A stretch of DNA of 64,000 nt from Piper betle (taxonomy: Eukaryota > Streptophyta > Magnoliopsida > Piperales > Piperaceae). The notes under the pieces were generated by a model. The model was given only the letters and a program-made list of their open reading frames with translations, had not been told where the DNA came from and searched no databases. Each line of letters opens with the position of its first letter. Within the stretch, counting starts at the first letter, position 1. Shown piece by piece: positions 1 to 11,385 of this stretch. The stretch covers positions 186,001 through 250,000 of the forward strand of contig JAURVB010012941.1 of the NCBI GenBank assembly GCA_033002965.1, written 5' to 3'. The translations under genes and the position numbers were made by a program.

Positions 1-425
1 TGGTACTTGTTCTTTAACTGTAACTAACTTGGTGAACCCTAATTTTACTAATCACATTTGGCAGGAAAATATGATGATCTTGATGAACTGGTTTTGGCTT
101 CAGGTTCATGATGGTTAGAAAGTCAGATAATATACTCAAAGCATCCACAATTTTCTCATTGGTATAGTAAGCTCTTTTGAAATGCATACTCATCACAAAT
201 GCCATGTTTCTGGATGAGAAACAGGTTTTTGATGTTAAATGTCCAAATGATTTGGTGCAGATTATGTTCAGACTGTGAGGCAAACAATGGTTTATAAATC
301 CATGCATTCTTGTTATTGTTTACTTAGACTTAAATGATGATTATTACTATTGTATTTACATGTTGACCCTTTTCAGTGGAAATAGATATCACTGATTTTT
401 GGGAAGTTTGTCGCTGTTACAAGGC
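1..425. other. intergenic, no gene seen
   Basis: This stretch lies downstream of the carbonic anhydrase stop codon. I see no recognisable coding exon, RNA gene or repeat. It probably holds the 3' UTR and terminator of the minus-strand gene, but no clear poly(A) signal decides this. Confidence 0.4.
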
Positions 426-2409
426 CTAAAGCTGGGAGTGAAGCTGCCATGTCTCAAATGAACAAGAAACCAGTTCGTAGTAGCCACCGTAAAGGGAAAG
501 CGTCTTCTTTCGCAATCCTTCTCTTACAGTTGGGTAGGTGAGTAGATTCCGCAGTGACACATTCACAGCTTCCTGAAACAAGTGAAGTTAGCTTTGTTTA
601 GGGATACTTAAATCCAAAAATTGATCATCAATCATGCGAAGCTCTTTTACTTTTTCACAGGCTGTGCATTGGTCATGGAAAGACAATCTGCTGCAGTCAT
701 CCTGCACTTTTCTCCTAGCAGGCATGCCTATCCTCACCCATTCTTCCATTAAATCACTGTAATTAAATGGTTAAATCAGTTTCAAAAAGCATACCATAAA
801 ACTTGGCAATCATACAAAATTGTCAAGGAAAATATAAATCGACATAGCGTCAGCTCTTACTTGTTTGATTTGGCATCAGAGGGTGCACACATGAGCGCTC
901 TTATTCCAGCACAGTAGCTGTGTCCAATTACTAGAATGTTTTTAACCTGTTAACATTTGTGCATCCTTATTCCAATACATGCCATGGTTTTCAAGAAACA
1001 TGCTCTGGAAATTCTGTTTTCATTCTTCTTGATCATGAGACTTGGAAGTACCTTAAGCTGGAGAATAGCGCATTGGGTGGCAGCTCCAACTCCGGAGTAT
1101 CTTGTCTGTTGAGTGAATCGTAGTTCACATCACAGCAATTTATTATCGGTTAGAATCAGTATGATAGGTCTTGCCTATTATTTTAAACAAGTTGAGAGAT
1201 ATATCTTAAAAGATGAAAATGGTTGATGTTAATATTTGGTATCACCTCGTTGTAGGGAGGGACCATGCCGGCAACATTTCTAACCACAAAAGCTTCACCA
1301 GGTTGGAAGTTTAGGACATGGGAGGGGCATACTCTGGAGTCAGAGCAAGCAAACACCATGAACTGTGGATCTCCAAAGCAATTAAACGCAGTAAGTTCTT
1401 CCATTTCCATCCTTGAAATTTTGTTACGTTTACTTCTCAGATGATTATGTCTTTATAGTTTATACAATCATTTATTAGGTAAAAAGCGAAAGAAACTCGA
1501 ATCGAACGGAATTGTTCTGGCCATCTTAACCTTTTTATTTTTACCTTGGGGAACTGATCTATGGCAAGCTCCCTGTATAGCTCCGGGTTCTTCCTGGCCA
1601 TTTCCAACAAGACCACCATCAGCAATTCATGAGAATAGCTTACCCATCCTTGCTTATCATGAAAAAAAAAGCTACCAGACGAAAACTTCTGCAAATTCAC
1701 TTATGATAATTCTTCACTTATTTAAGGTTTGCATGAACTTCGTATCAAAACCCAAAAAGGTTAAGATGGCCACTTAACTCGAACTTCTCCTTCTTGAAAT
1801 ACTCAAAACCCCTTCTCACCCTCTCCATTGGATCAACAGTGCTGGGATGAGCAATTTGCACTTTTGTATCGTTTCTCATCTGAGCAATTCTAGTTGCCGC
1901 CATGTCTTGGAGTCCATTCCCTTGGCTACATTGGGCCACCTCAAGTGAAGCAAACCAAACACTTAAACCAGCTATAACAATACAAAGAGAACAGAAAGAG
2001 ATGAAAGTGAGCATGCAAGGGCCGTTACTGCTACCTCAGCCGCCTGTGCAATCCAACAACACCCTCCTCTGCTTCCTGTTTTAGTGAAGAAGCGGGGGAA
2101 ACAAAGGCCAAGCTGCTGCTGTAGCATGAAGAAAGCCAGCTTGCTGGACGTTCCAGGCGAGAAGCATAGCGCCAACGCCGCAACAAAGCGGTGGGCATTC
2201 TCTTCACTGTTCTCTGCGTCGTGAATGTGGCAGCAGAGACCTTGAATAGCTCCAAGCTTATCACATATATAAGAAGCCATGTTTGTGGAGGGATTTGAGG
2301 AGGGAGAGGATAAGGAAAGGTACAGCTCAGAGGGAAGGCAGCCATTTGGTGGTGGCATCAATGTAGGAGATGAGAACGTTGAATTGGCAAAAAGGGTTGC
2401 TTGATCCAA
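426..2409 (-). CDS. beta-carbonic anhydrase, eight coding exons, intact
   Basis: Beta-class carbonic anhydrase, which interconverts CO2 and bicarbonate. I read exons 2035-2409, 1779-1939, 1545-1593, 1246-1362, 1052-1105, 861-946, 651-756 and 426-572, all with GT-AG borders and compatible phases; they sum to 1095 bp, or 364 residues plus stop. The zinc ligands are visible as Cys201 in ACSDSR, with the Asp203/Arg205 dyad, and His261/Cys264 in GHSYCAG. Most plant homologues have CGG where this has CAG. The C-terminus [10 protein letters not shown] is typical of the family. The first exon (about 125 residues) is not a form I recognise; it could be an organelle transit peptide or partly 5' UTR. 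A later start at 2279 is possible. Chloroplast or mitochondrial location is inference. Confidence 0.9.
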
Positions 2410-2891
2410 ATCAATTACTTGGGAGAGTCCTAGTTGCAGTTGGACACGTACGTACGTCTATGTTTTACACATCTCCAATATGTTTGGATAATAATGCCCA
2501 TCTATACACGCTTTACTTTTCGGCTGGCGTGTATCATGGGCTTGTCACCCAGGTATTGGCAAATTGTCAACTCCGAGGCAATATCAAGATTTCGTAAGAA
2601 GAGAATTACAAGAAGAGCATTTGATGGTCGTTTCTACTCGCCCTACAGTAATCGAACTATTCGGTAAGATTTACAAATTTGGAGAGACATCAACAATTAA
2701 AGCATTAGTAGTAATCATAAACAGGCAGTGGATTTGTTGATCTACAACTGTCTGTGATTATATACGTGACAAAGAACAAATCTCAGAATGTTGTTTGATT
2801 CTGACTGGCAAAAAAGAACAAACAAATAAATAGTTTGCAGTTTTTTTTGCAATTTGGTGGGTCAAGGTTGAGCAAAATCGGCCATTTCAAA

Positions 2892-3601
2892 TTAGGCATT
2901 GGAAAAGAAGCCCATTAGGCCTGGGCGATACGGTAGCGCGTATCGGGGCCCATGGGCTTCCTTCACGGCCCGCTTCCTCAAGTAAATCTCGTGGGCCGAT
3001 ATGGGCCTCGCAGCCTTCTTCTTCTTCGTCGACGCATCGGACGAATTTCCACTTTTGCCCTTCCACTTCTCCGTCGCCGGGGCTGCCGCCGGAGACTCCG
3101 CCGAGAGGAAGACGAAGGCGTCCTTGCCGTCGCTGCTGCTGCGGTGGAGCAGGTCCCGCAGCCGCCACCGCCTGGACGACGACCCCGTCGACCGGCTCTT
3201 CTTGCACTGCCCCGGCGACGGCGGCACCGCCGGCGACCGGGGCGTCCACATGCAGTACTCCCCTCCGCCGGCGCCCCACCGGCACCCCGGTCTTCGATCA
3301 GCAGCTTCCGCAGCGGCAGCATGATGGCGTCGCACGCGTCGCCGCCGGAGGTCGACGAAGCCCTAGCATCCCCACCGTCGGCTTCGGGAGCGGCGAGCTC
3401 GCGGTTGAAAACGGGGAAGGCGGGGCGGATCTGGCCGTTGAAGAAGAGCTCGTCGGCGGTGATCTCGGTGATGTCCGGGTCCCGGCACACAAAGGCGAAC
3501 TCGAAATCCGCGTCTTCCTCCTCCTCCGAATCGGACGCGCACCCAGCCTCGACCACCTGCTCCTTCATCTCCAACTCCTCCTCCAAAAAGGTACCCTCCA
3601 T
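2892..3601 (-). pseudogene. DUF1645 family protein, single exon with one frame break
   Basis: Plant-specific DUF1645 protein of unknown biochemical role. The N-terminal half (3601 to about 3290) has an acidic stretch, then FEFAFVCRDPDITEI, the ADELFFNGQIRPAFPVFNRE signature and LRKLLIEDR. The second family block (EYCMWTP, KKSRSTGSSSRRWRLRDLL, SDGKDAFVFL) follows directly but in another frame, ending with the stop at 2892. The join needs one base more, or two fewer, in a G-rich stretch near 3255-3295. Both halves are well conserved with no other stop, so the break is either a very young mutation or a consensus error. If the frame is real, the protein ends early with an unrelated Arg-rich tail. 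The upstream region near 3600-3660 is probably the 5' UTR. Confidence 0.75.
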
Positions 3602-3659
3602 TTCTCTCCTTCCCTACAATCCCTGATCTCAGATCAATCAATCCCAACAAATCAAACAA

Positions 3660-6600
3660 AGTTGCGGCCTTTGCAAAATTGTGATGATGGGTAGCAAGGG
3701 ATTAGACAATTTGGAGTATATAAACGTGGAGAGGTGATAGATTCTAGATTGGGGGGAAGGTGGGTTTCGGGGAAGGAGGTATTATGAACGATGGAAATGG
3801 GAGGGTGGAGTGGAAGAAGGGGCTTCGGGTTTCAACGAAATCGGCTACGACTTGTAGTAGCAGTGATTCCTTAGATTTTTTTTTCTTTGTTTTGTTTATG
3901 TGGTGACGCGCCATGGCTTCTAGAATTTGCTGTCTTCATTTTTTTGGCAGGTCTTTGTCATTTTCATTATGTGTCAAATATATGAAGTTGTACATTAATA
4001 ACACAAATTGAAATAAAATAATATATTAGGTGGATAATTAGTATTTTGTGTGTGTACGTCATTGATAGGATGGAGTTAGAGGAGATAATTGTGTCGTTTA
4101 TATTTATTTATTGCTATTCATTTGTATTTGTATACCAGAGATTATTGAGAGCTACAAATGACTCCTATTTATGGTTTTATTAAAGTATATAAGATAATTG
4201 TGAAAAAATCCCATGAATATATAAATAAAATTATAATAATAATTACTAGTTTTTATGTAATCATAATGATTCATAGGCATTTGGAAGATAAGCATGCAAA
4301 TCGCGTGTGATTTTATTAGTTTTTTAGAAAATTAACTAACTCAAATCTTTAAGATTTATCAAACGTCTTGAGCCTAAAAATATTTTACGATGAGGCTTGA
4401 CAAATAATTAATTGATAATAATTACACAGTAAAATAAAATATTTTATGACGGATCAATGTGCGAATATAAGAAAATAAGGTGATTGTGATTTATGATCCG
4501 TTCATTAGTAGTTATTAAGAACTAATAATACGAGGTTGCAAAGCAGGCAATTAATAAATTGCGCTTATTTTCTTTTGTAAATACAGAGTGGGACTTTGTT
4601 TGCTCTTGTTCCCATTTATAATTACTAGCTCCCTTTTCCAACTCGTGCTTCTTCTTCGAAGGTGTTACTAAAGCAAACTTGACGGCGAGAAGCTTCGCCG
4701 GTGTTTCTCATGTTATATAAAAATCATATGTATATTAGCATAGAATCTCTGCATCAATATCATTCTTTCTAGGAAACAGGGTGTAGATAAAGAAGAATCA
4801 TGTTGTCTTCTATAATTGATTTCGTAGCATTTACGACGCATTTTGATGCCAACAACGCATCCCATTATAATGTTAGATGAACTACTCATGTACGCGTTAG
4901 AGACATTTGTCAACTACCATTTTGTAACTTCACTTTAAATAAAGAGTGAAGTGATTCTGGAGATGTTTCATTAGTGTTTCCTTCTGGAATCATTCGTGGG
5001 TCGGCACCTAACCAGACGTGAACCCAACCATTTTTTATGTTTGAAGATAACAGTTTATTGTGTTGATTATCCATGGCTAGCATCAGCATCATTATTCATC
5101 CATTGTTAATTTATGGAAGGAGACAACGGATAACGGATAAGCCACACATCTAATTTAACTACATGTCCCTGTTCATCAACTAGAAACTCAACTTCATACC
5201 CAGAAAAAAAAACTTTAGTTAAAATAAACATAGTCTTGGGTATTAATCAATAGATATTGTTAATTAGAAATTATTATTTAAAGATTACAACTTTGTAAAG
5301 TATGTATCCTTTTATAGAGAATAACTACTAGCTAAATATAGGTACTGCAGTGAGCGCAACACACGAGTTTAAAAAAATGTAATTTTTATTATTATGACGT
5401 TTTAATGTGATATTTTCTTTGATTGTCCGAGTTTAATCTATAGAAAATAGTGACTTTCGATCCGTGATTTAATTAAGAATTAACTACGGGAAATTTTTAC
5501 TATTTTTCTACTGCGTAATCAATAAAGCAAGTAATTTATATATTATTTTTGAATTGAGATTAAATGTGTTTAATTATGTAGATAAATTAACATGTTATGC
5601 AAATAATTTAGTTTAGTTTGTTTCTTTCCCCGGTAATGAATTACTTAACTATATTAACTTTTTTCTTGTCTTGTTAATTTTGCATCAATGTTGGGTTTGA
5701 ACATTTTTCTAGAAAATGTTGTCTTGTTCAATCTTTTCTTTGTATCGGATGTCTTAGATCAAGCTTTTGTTGCCTCCTAGTCAAATACGTTGTCTAGAAG
5801 AATATTTGAAGACAAGATGCATACAGTCGTCAAATATTGACGAACTGTGGTAAACATGCATGCACAAATTCCAGCACTTGCCATGTCCCTTGTGTTGGGA
5901 CTATATATCTCTGTAAGTCGTTAGCTTCTTCTAGATTGCAATTGCAATACAATTCACCACCTTCTGAATTGGTCTATGCAGAGTTTAACTAATTAACGAC
6001 TACCCTGTGTTTTTTTTCAAAACAAACGACCAACGCCCATATTTTCTAGATGTATTATTCCCTGGTTCTGGAGACGCGTCAAATATTCAAATATATCTCG
6101 TTCGTTGTCTAGTGGTCAGCAATTACATGCATGTATATACACAGCATGCTAAGTTCACTGTTTGTCTTGAGTTTAATATGACTTAATCTTCGTAATCAAT
6201 TATAAATTGGACTGGAACTTAAATGGAGTCAGTAAACTTTAATAAACGGGGGAATTAAGCTTTGACTTGAGTGTACTCGGCTTAAAACTTGAGGTTGTAT
6301 AAGAAAATTGAATTTTCGAGCATTTTTGTTAGATCATTAAGTCGTACATGAATTTTATATTATATTAGCTAAAATAATTTAAAAAATGGGGTATTGTAAG
6401 AATTTTAAACAAGTTTTTATAGATCTCTACTTTAATAAATTGAGGGTCGTTAATCTCCAAAGCTAAATTTTAACATAAAAATCAATATCCTAAAGAAAAA
6501 TTACAAATTAAATTTGTTCAAGCTAGACTTGAACTTGGATGAAGTTATACTAATATAATTAACTTTAACTCAACTATAAACAAGTCTATTTTAGCCAAAC

Positions 6601-6830
6601 TAATTCTATACTCGATAACATAATATATAATTCTATTTTAGCTAGCCCAACATGATAACATAAAAAATCAAGCATTTCTCCATGCACATCACGTCATCTA
6701 AATGGTCGAACTCATGCATGCATATAGATATAGTACATATGTATACTCTTCATTCCTTGTCATTGTATCAGTGGCTGGATCAAAAAAAAAAAACCATTTG
6801 AAGAAGAAAGAAAATTATGCACTTGTACGT
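3660..6830. other. AT-rich intergenic region
   Basis: About 3.1 kb of AT-rich sequence without a gene that I recognise. Two short minus-strand open frames (4713-4913 and 4910-5092) match no family I know and lack splice or promoter support. The region presumably contains the promoters or ends of the flanking minus-strand genes. Confidence 0.5.
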
Positions 6831-6883
6831 ACGTGATGCGAATAGATGCCGTAGCCATAGAAAAGCTTGTTAGGCGCTCCCTT

Positions 6884-7325
6884 TCATGGCCAACCACTTA
6901 CTCCTTCTCTAGTTTGTCCTTCTTCCTTGATTTCACCTCCATCTCTTCTCTGTCCATTACTAGCAGCACCACGCTGCTCCTCCTTATATCCTTCTTGGGC
7001 CCCCACACTGTTCGGTGGCTCTCCGGATCCTCGCAGGTGCTGGCCGATCTTCGGGTCCCGGCCATCCTTGTGGCGGTGGCGGGAAGTGGAAGCACTCCGG
7101 CGAGCGGCTCGGCGGGCACAGAGGCGGCTGATCAAGCAGGCGGCCATGGAGAGAGCGGTGATTGCGGCCAGGACTATGAAGACGGGGCCGAAGGAGCCCG
7201 GCTTGTAGTCATGGGTAGGTCTTGTGGAGTCTGTGTGCGGGTACACCACCGCAGGCGGCGGCGGGGAAGGCCGGCATCCACGACATTGTTCACCGGCGAG
7301 GTAGAAGAGTGGTGGTGAAGAAGGA
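6884..7325 (-). pseudogene. small plant single-pass membrane protein, frame broken near the start
   Basis: The reading frame from about 7325 down contains a proline-rich leader, then VVYPHTDSTRPTHDY, the motif KPGSFGPVFIVLAAI followed by a hydrophobic segment (ITALSMAACLI), and a basic RLCARR tail. This layout is a small plant membrane protein family of unknown role, usually about 60-110 residues. No in-frame ATG lies between the upstream TAA (near 7366) and the conserved block. An ATG at 7285 is one base out of frame and runs to a stop after about 25 codons. So one base is missing or extra in the GC-rich leader near 7250-7280. After RLCARR the frame continues about 75 residues to 6884; this tail is not one I recognise. 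Either a decayed gene or a consensus error. Confidence 0.55.
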
Positions 7326-7845
7326 GAAGAACCAAGTTGTGTTTGGTTGTTTGAAGAGAAGAATTAAGCTTTGCATAATGTGTTTGTGCTTTGAGTGTTG
7401 GTCATGCTGTGTTAAAAGATTGGAATGGTCATGTTTTGTGTTGCTTTTAAGAGGGAAATGCTGTGTGTTTCTTTATTGAAACAAGGCGTAAAGCAAATGT
7501 TCTTCCCTTCAATTTGTTGGGTAAGCATTGGAATTTGGCAATGCTAACCTCTGATGGGGGTAAAGAAGAAGAGAATGACTCTTGTCCTACCTAATTGATC
7601 GTGGTTCCATATACCTTGTGCTGTAATATTACAGTTGTATTCGTTTGTTTATCCCTGGCTGGGCAACAAATAAGTTGCCGGGATAAAGAAAAAGGAAAGT
7701 TGATACTTAGAGAAAGAATGTGTTTTGTTTTAACCAGGTAAAACAATCTATTCTGTTATTTCCACATCCGATGAGATTAATAACTTGTATATAAACGCAA
7801 AAAAAGCCCTATTTTTTAATTAGCTTTTAGATTAAAAAGCCATGT

Positions 7846-7891
7846 GACACCAGCTCCTAGTCTCTTTTGACACCAGCTCCTAGTCTCTTTT
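7846..7891. repeat. 23-bp tandem duplication
   Basis: Two adjacent, nearly identical 23-bp copies beginning GACACCAGCTCC (7846-7868 and 7869-7891). A third, more diverged piece resembling its end follows near 7915. Confidence 0.8.
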
Positions 7892-8039
7892 TAAGAAAGG
7901 CTCATGCACCGACCAACTCCAAGTCTCATTTTAAGAGTGACTCATTATACCTGATTTAAGTCCCTTTTAGAAGTGGTATTAGAGGTAAGTGGATTTTGAT
8001 ATTTGTCTTATGCCATTCATAGAAGTCTTTCACATGAAT

Positions 8040-8690
8040 ACGATGACTGTGGAAGACTTTTATATTCGATGTGTAAAAGGGAGATTATTAAGTTAGTTCT
8101 ACATCAGTCATAGATAAGGTTGGTAATTTGTATAATCAAGGTCATCCGATGTGTAAAAGAGAAATTGGTGGGTTAATTCTACATCACTAGTAGATGAAGT
8201 TAGTGACTTGTATATAGATTAAGTCGGTGATTTGTATAAAAAGAAAATTGTTGGGTTAGTTCCACATTAGTAGTAGACGATGTTCGTGACTTGTATATAG
8301 GCTGAAGTCGGTGAATTGTGATTTGTATATATGTTAATAGAAAACTATGTGGTTTGTATAAGCACTAATGAGAAAGTTATATTCCCTGGGGTGTTTCACC
8401 TGGTTGTTTAAAAGGAGTTTACTATAAAGGTTTCACATCAGTCGTAAATAGAGATTGTTAAGTTTGTTCCACATCAATCATATATAAGGTTAGTGAAGGT
8501 TGGTGACTTCTATATTTAGGGTCGTTTGATGTGTTAAAGGGGGATTGTTGGATTAGTTCTATATCGATAGTATATGAGGTTTGTGATTTGTATATAGGCT
8601 ATGGTTAGTGATTTGTGATTTGCGATTTATATATAGCCTAATGAGAAAATTTGTTATTTGTATATAAGTTTACGAGAAAACTTTTGTACA
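8040..8690. repeat. degenerate tandem repeats, about 80-90 bp each
   Basis: At least five diverged units share the order: GATGTGTAAAAG, a short spacer, TTCYACATC, about 30-40 bp, then GACTTGTATATAGG. ACATC-like anchors are at 8101, 8181, 8264, 8435, 8471 and 8561. TATATA-like anchors follow near 8211, 8293, 8511 and 8590. The order of a CCACATC-like box and a TATA box is like the USE-TATA arrangement of plant snRNA promoters, but no snRNA sequence follows, so this is probably a decayed LTR or other transposon-derived repeat. Confidence 0.55.
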
Positions 8691-8699
8691 TAGGCCGCT

Positions 8700-10400
8700 T
8701 GAAAAGCAATATTCCATGAATTGGATATACTTGTTAAGCCTCTTTTAATTGTTGCAAATCCCTTCTGGGTGCTCAAAGAGCCAACACAATTATTTTAAAA
8801 TCAGAATAATGGAGAGAATTTACTTTTAATATATAACAAATCATAACAATTGCCATAATTAACTTTATTGGAATAAAAATTTTAATATTAAAATATAAAA
8901 ATAAAATTTTATTCAAGACTATATTATTAATTTGAGGGCTACTTAAGATTTGAATTGATTAATGTATGAATAAGAAATGTTATAATATTTTTATTTTTAA
9001 AGCGAATTTAAAATAATACAACATTTAATTCATAAGTTTTATATAACTAACCAATATTAAGATTTTTTAACTAAAAATTTAAAGACAAAATACAAATACC
9101 TAGCTTTTCCTTTAGTGGAAAAGAAAATAATTTTGTTATTTAAACGTGATACTTAACCACTGTATAACATGTATAAAAACTAATCAAGGCCCAATGGGCT
9201 TTCACAATGAATTAAATCCATGAACCCTAAACTCAATGTGGTATGATTGTTTTCTTATACAACACTCTATTTTAATAAATCATCGTCATAATTCACTAAT
9301 AAAATTAGAATGTAGATTTTATGAACAAGTTGTTTCCTTTGTAATAGATTTATAAAATATATCAAGTCATTATATAAAATTTTCCTCTATTTATCTCTAT
9401 AAGAATCTTTTTTTTTCTTTTTCTGGGCACTTAAGAATTAAATTCGTTGGGTGTGAGAAATATCGATTTCTTAAAGAGAAAAAAAATCTTTTCCAAAAAG
9501 AGTTTAAGATGTTACCCATTATAAAATTCAATTTATTATATAAATTATATGTACAACCAATACGGAGACTTTGTGTATAACTTTGGTTTATGAAGAATCA
9601 CAAAATTATTAATAATTAATCCCCTAAAATTTTGGTTTAAACATAAATTATAGTAATTAACATTAACAATATTTGAACAAAACTAGCTACATGAAATAAG
9701 TTTGAGGAGTTTGGGAACTAAGTTAAATGAGGTTTGTCTCGATCTTTGGTTTATAAAAATGTTATAAATTAATTTATAAAATATAAAAATTTTATATAAA
9801 TGGTTCACTAGTATTTACAAAATTTCACCAACTTCTACGAAATCCATGTTATTATTTTTTTGGTATCTTATTGTACAAATAAAAATACATAATACCTAAT
9901 AATTATTTATTGTTCATGAAAAAAACAAGTTTAGCTCGAGGTTGAGTTTAAGCTTGGCTCAAGATGAGCTCAATTTTTTATTTAAAAATTTAGAATTTAA
10001 GAATTTTGATAAAACCAAATGTAATTTTTTGCTTAGGATCCGGTTTTCCAAATGTCTTGTAATTGTTTCTTTTTAAAATTATTTGAGTTGCAATTTGATA
10101 TTGACTCAAACTAGTTGAGTTGAGCCAACTTCGGCTCGTAGGATGGCAATCAAACTTTAATGAGTCGAGTCGAAGGAAGCATAAATACAATTTCAAGCCT
10201 TAGTTACTCTACCCATTCTTCTTCTTACCAAAACTCTTAATTGACTCAGGATTAAATTTAAATATTCCGAATATGTATTAAACAACATTATGTGGATAAA
10301 TTTTTTTTTTAAAAAATAATAATAAAAATATAAAATAGAGCTAAATTGTCAGGATTTATATTAGGCAAAAAATTAGAGTCTTATTAAGGGTCATAAATAC
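8700..10400. other. AT-rich intergenic region
   Basis: No gene is seen. The sequence is very AT-rich, with many stop codons in all frames and no intact transposon ends that I can define. The right end approaches the promoter of the helicase locus. Confidence 0.5.
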
Positions 10401-10405
10401 TGTCT

Positions 10406-10532
10406 TTGGTTGCTGTCGTAAATCTCCTCTTCGTCGTCGCACACTCCCCACTTCTACATTTTCCTCTACCAAGCATTCGGGGAGAAGGAGAAGCGAAACC
10501 CATCGGCATTCCTCCTCCGAGCGCCGCCAAAG
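10406..10532 (+). promoter_or_regulatory. probable 5' UTR exon of the helicase locus
   Basis: A CT-rich stretch ends in GCCGCCAAAG followed by a GT donor at 10533. The matching acceptor is TTCAG at about 11374, a few bases before the first coding ATG at 11386. This is the usual plant arrangement of a non-coding first exon and a long leader intron. Assigned by pattern only. Confidence 0.45.
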
Positions 10533-11385
10533 GTACTATCTTTCTCCTCCCCCAGCTCGCCGTTTTCGATTCATCTCCTGTTTTGGATGCTTTGTGCGTG
10601 CTGCTGATTTGTTAGAAAAAAACATAAAGATCGCCTTTTTTTTTTTTGAGGAAATGCAGTGGTCGAATTAGAGAATGTCAGATATGGTCTCTTTTTTGAA
10701 CGACTTGGTGTCTGTTGATGTTTGTTTTGTGGTAGGGAGAAGGCTTTTTGCGCATTGGGTTGGGTGAACGTGTGATGTGCATGGGCTATTATTTGGGGCT
10801 TTTGGAGTCCGACGCTCTGGTATAGTGTTCGTGCTTGAAAGAAACGAGTTGATGGTGTTGAACGGAGTGTATATGCAGCCTGGATGCTAGCCATTGTGGG
10901 ATTGTTGTAATATGTTGTTACCATTTTGTATATAACCACTTATCCTAGTCAAATAGTAGTTTTAGTTTGTGTATGTTATTTTATCTGTAGGAAAGCAACA
11001 AGTCAACGGTGTTGAATGGGGTGTCTTAGGTTGTCTGAAGGCAAGCCATGTTAGGATTCTTGTAATGTGTTTCGTCTATGCATATATAACCACTCGTGTT
11101 GTGGTCAAATAGCAGTTGAACTGTTGATGCGTGGAAAAGTTCTTCTATTTATAGGGAAAAGAGAGATCCTTTTTTCTAATTTTCTCAATAGCTAGCTACG
11201 GATGATTATATTTGAGGAGTTTTTTAAATGACGAAATTTTAAAAGCACATTATCATGACAAACACCGCATCTGCAGTATTTGGGATTGGATCTCTTGTTC
11301 CTTACATTGTTTGCATGACACAAGTTTATCTTGACCCTTGATATTTTTCTTCATCTGTCTGCTTTGGCCTTCAGAATATACTTCC

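Noticed and set aside
4713..5092. Two overlapping minus-strand open frames of 60-66 codons
   Set aside because: No recognisable motif, AT-rich context, no splice or promoter support.
8040..8690. CRISPR-like array reading of the regularly spaced repeats
   Set aside because: Units are diverged, spacing is irregular and the genome is a plant; there are no cas genes.
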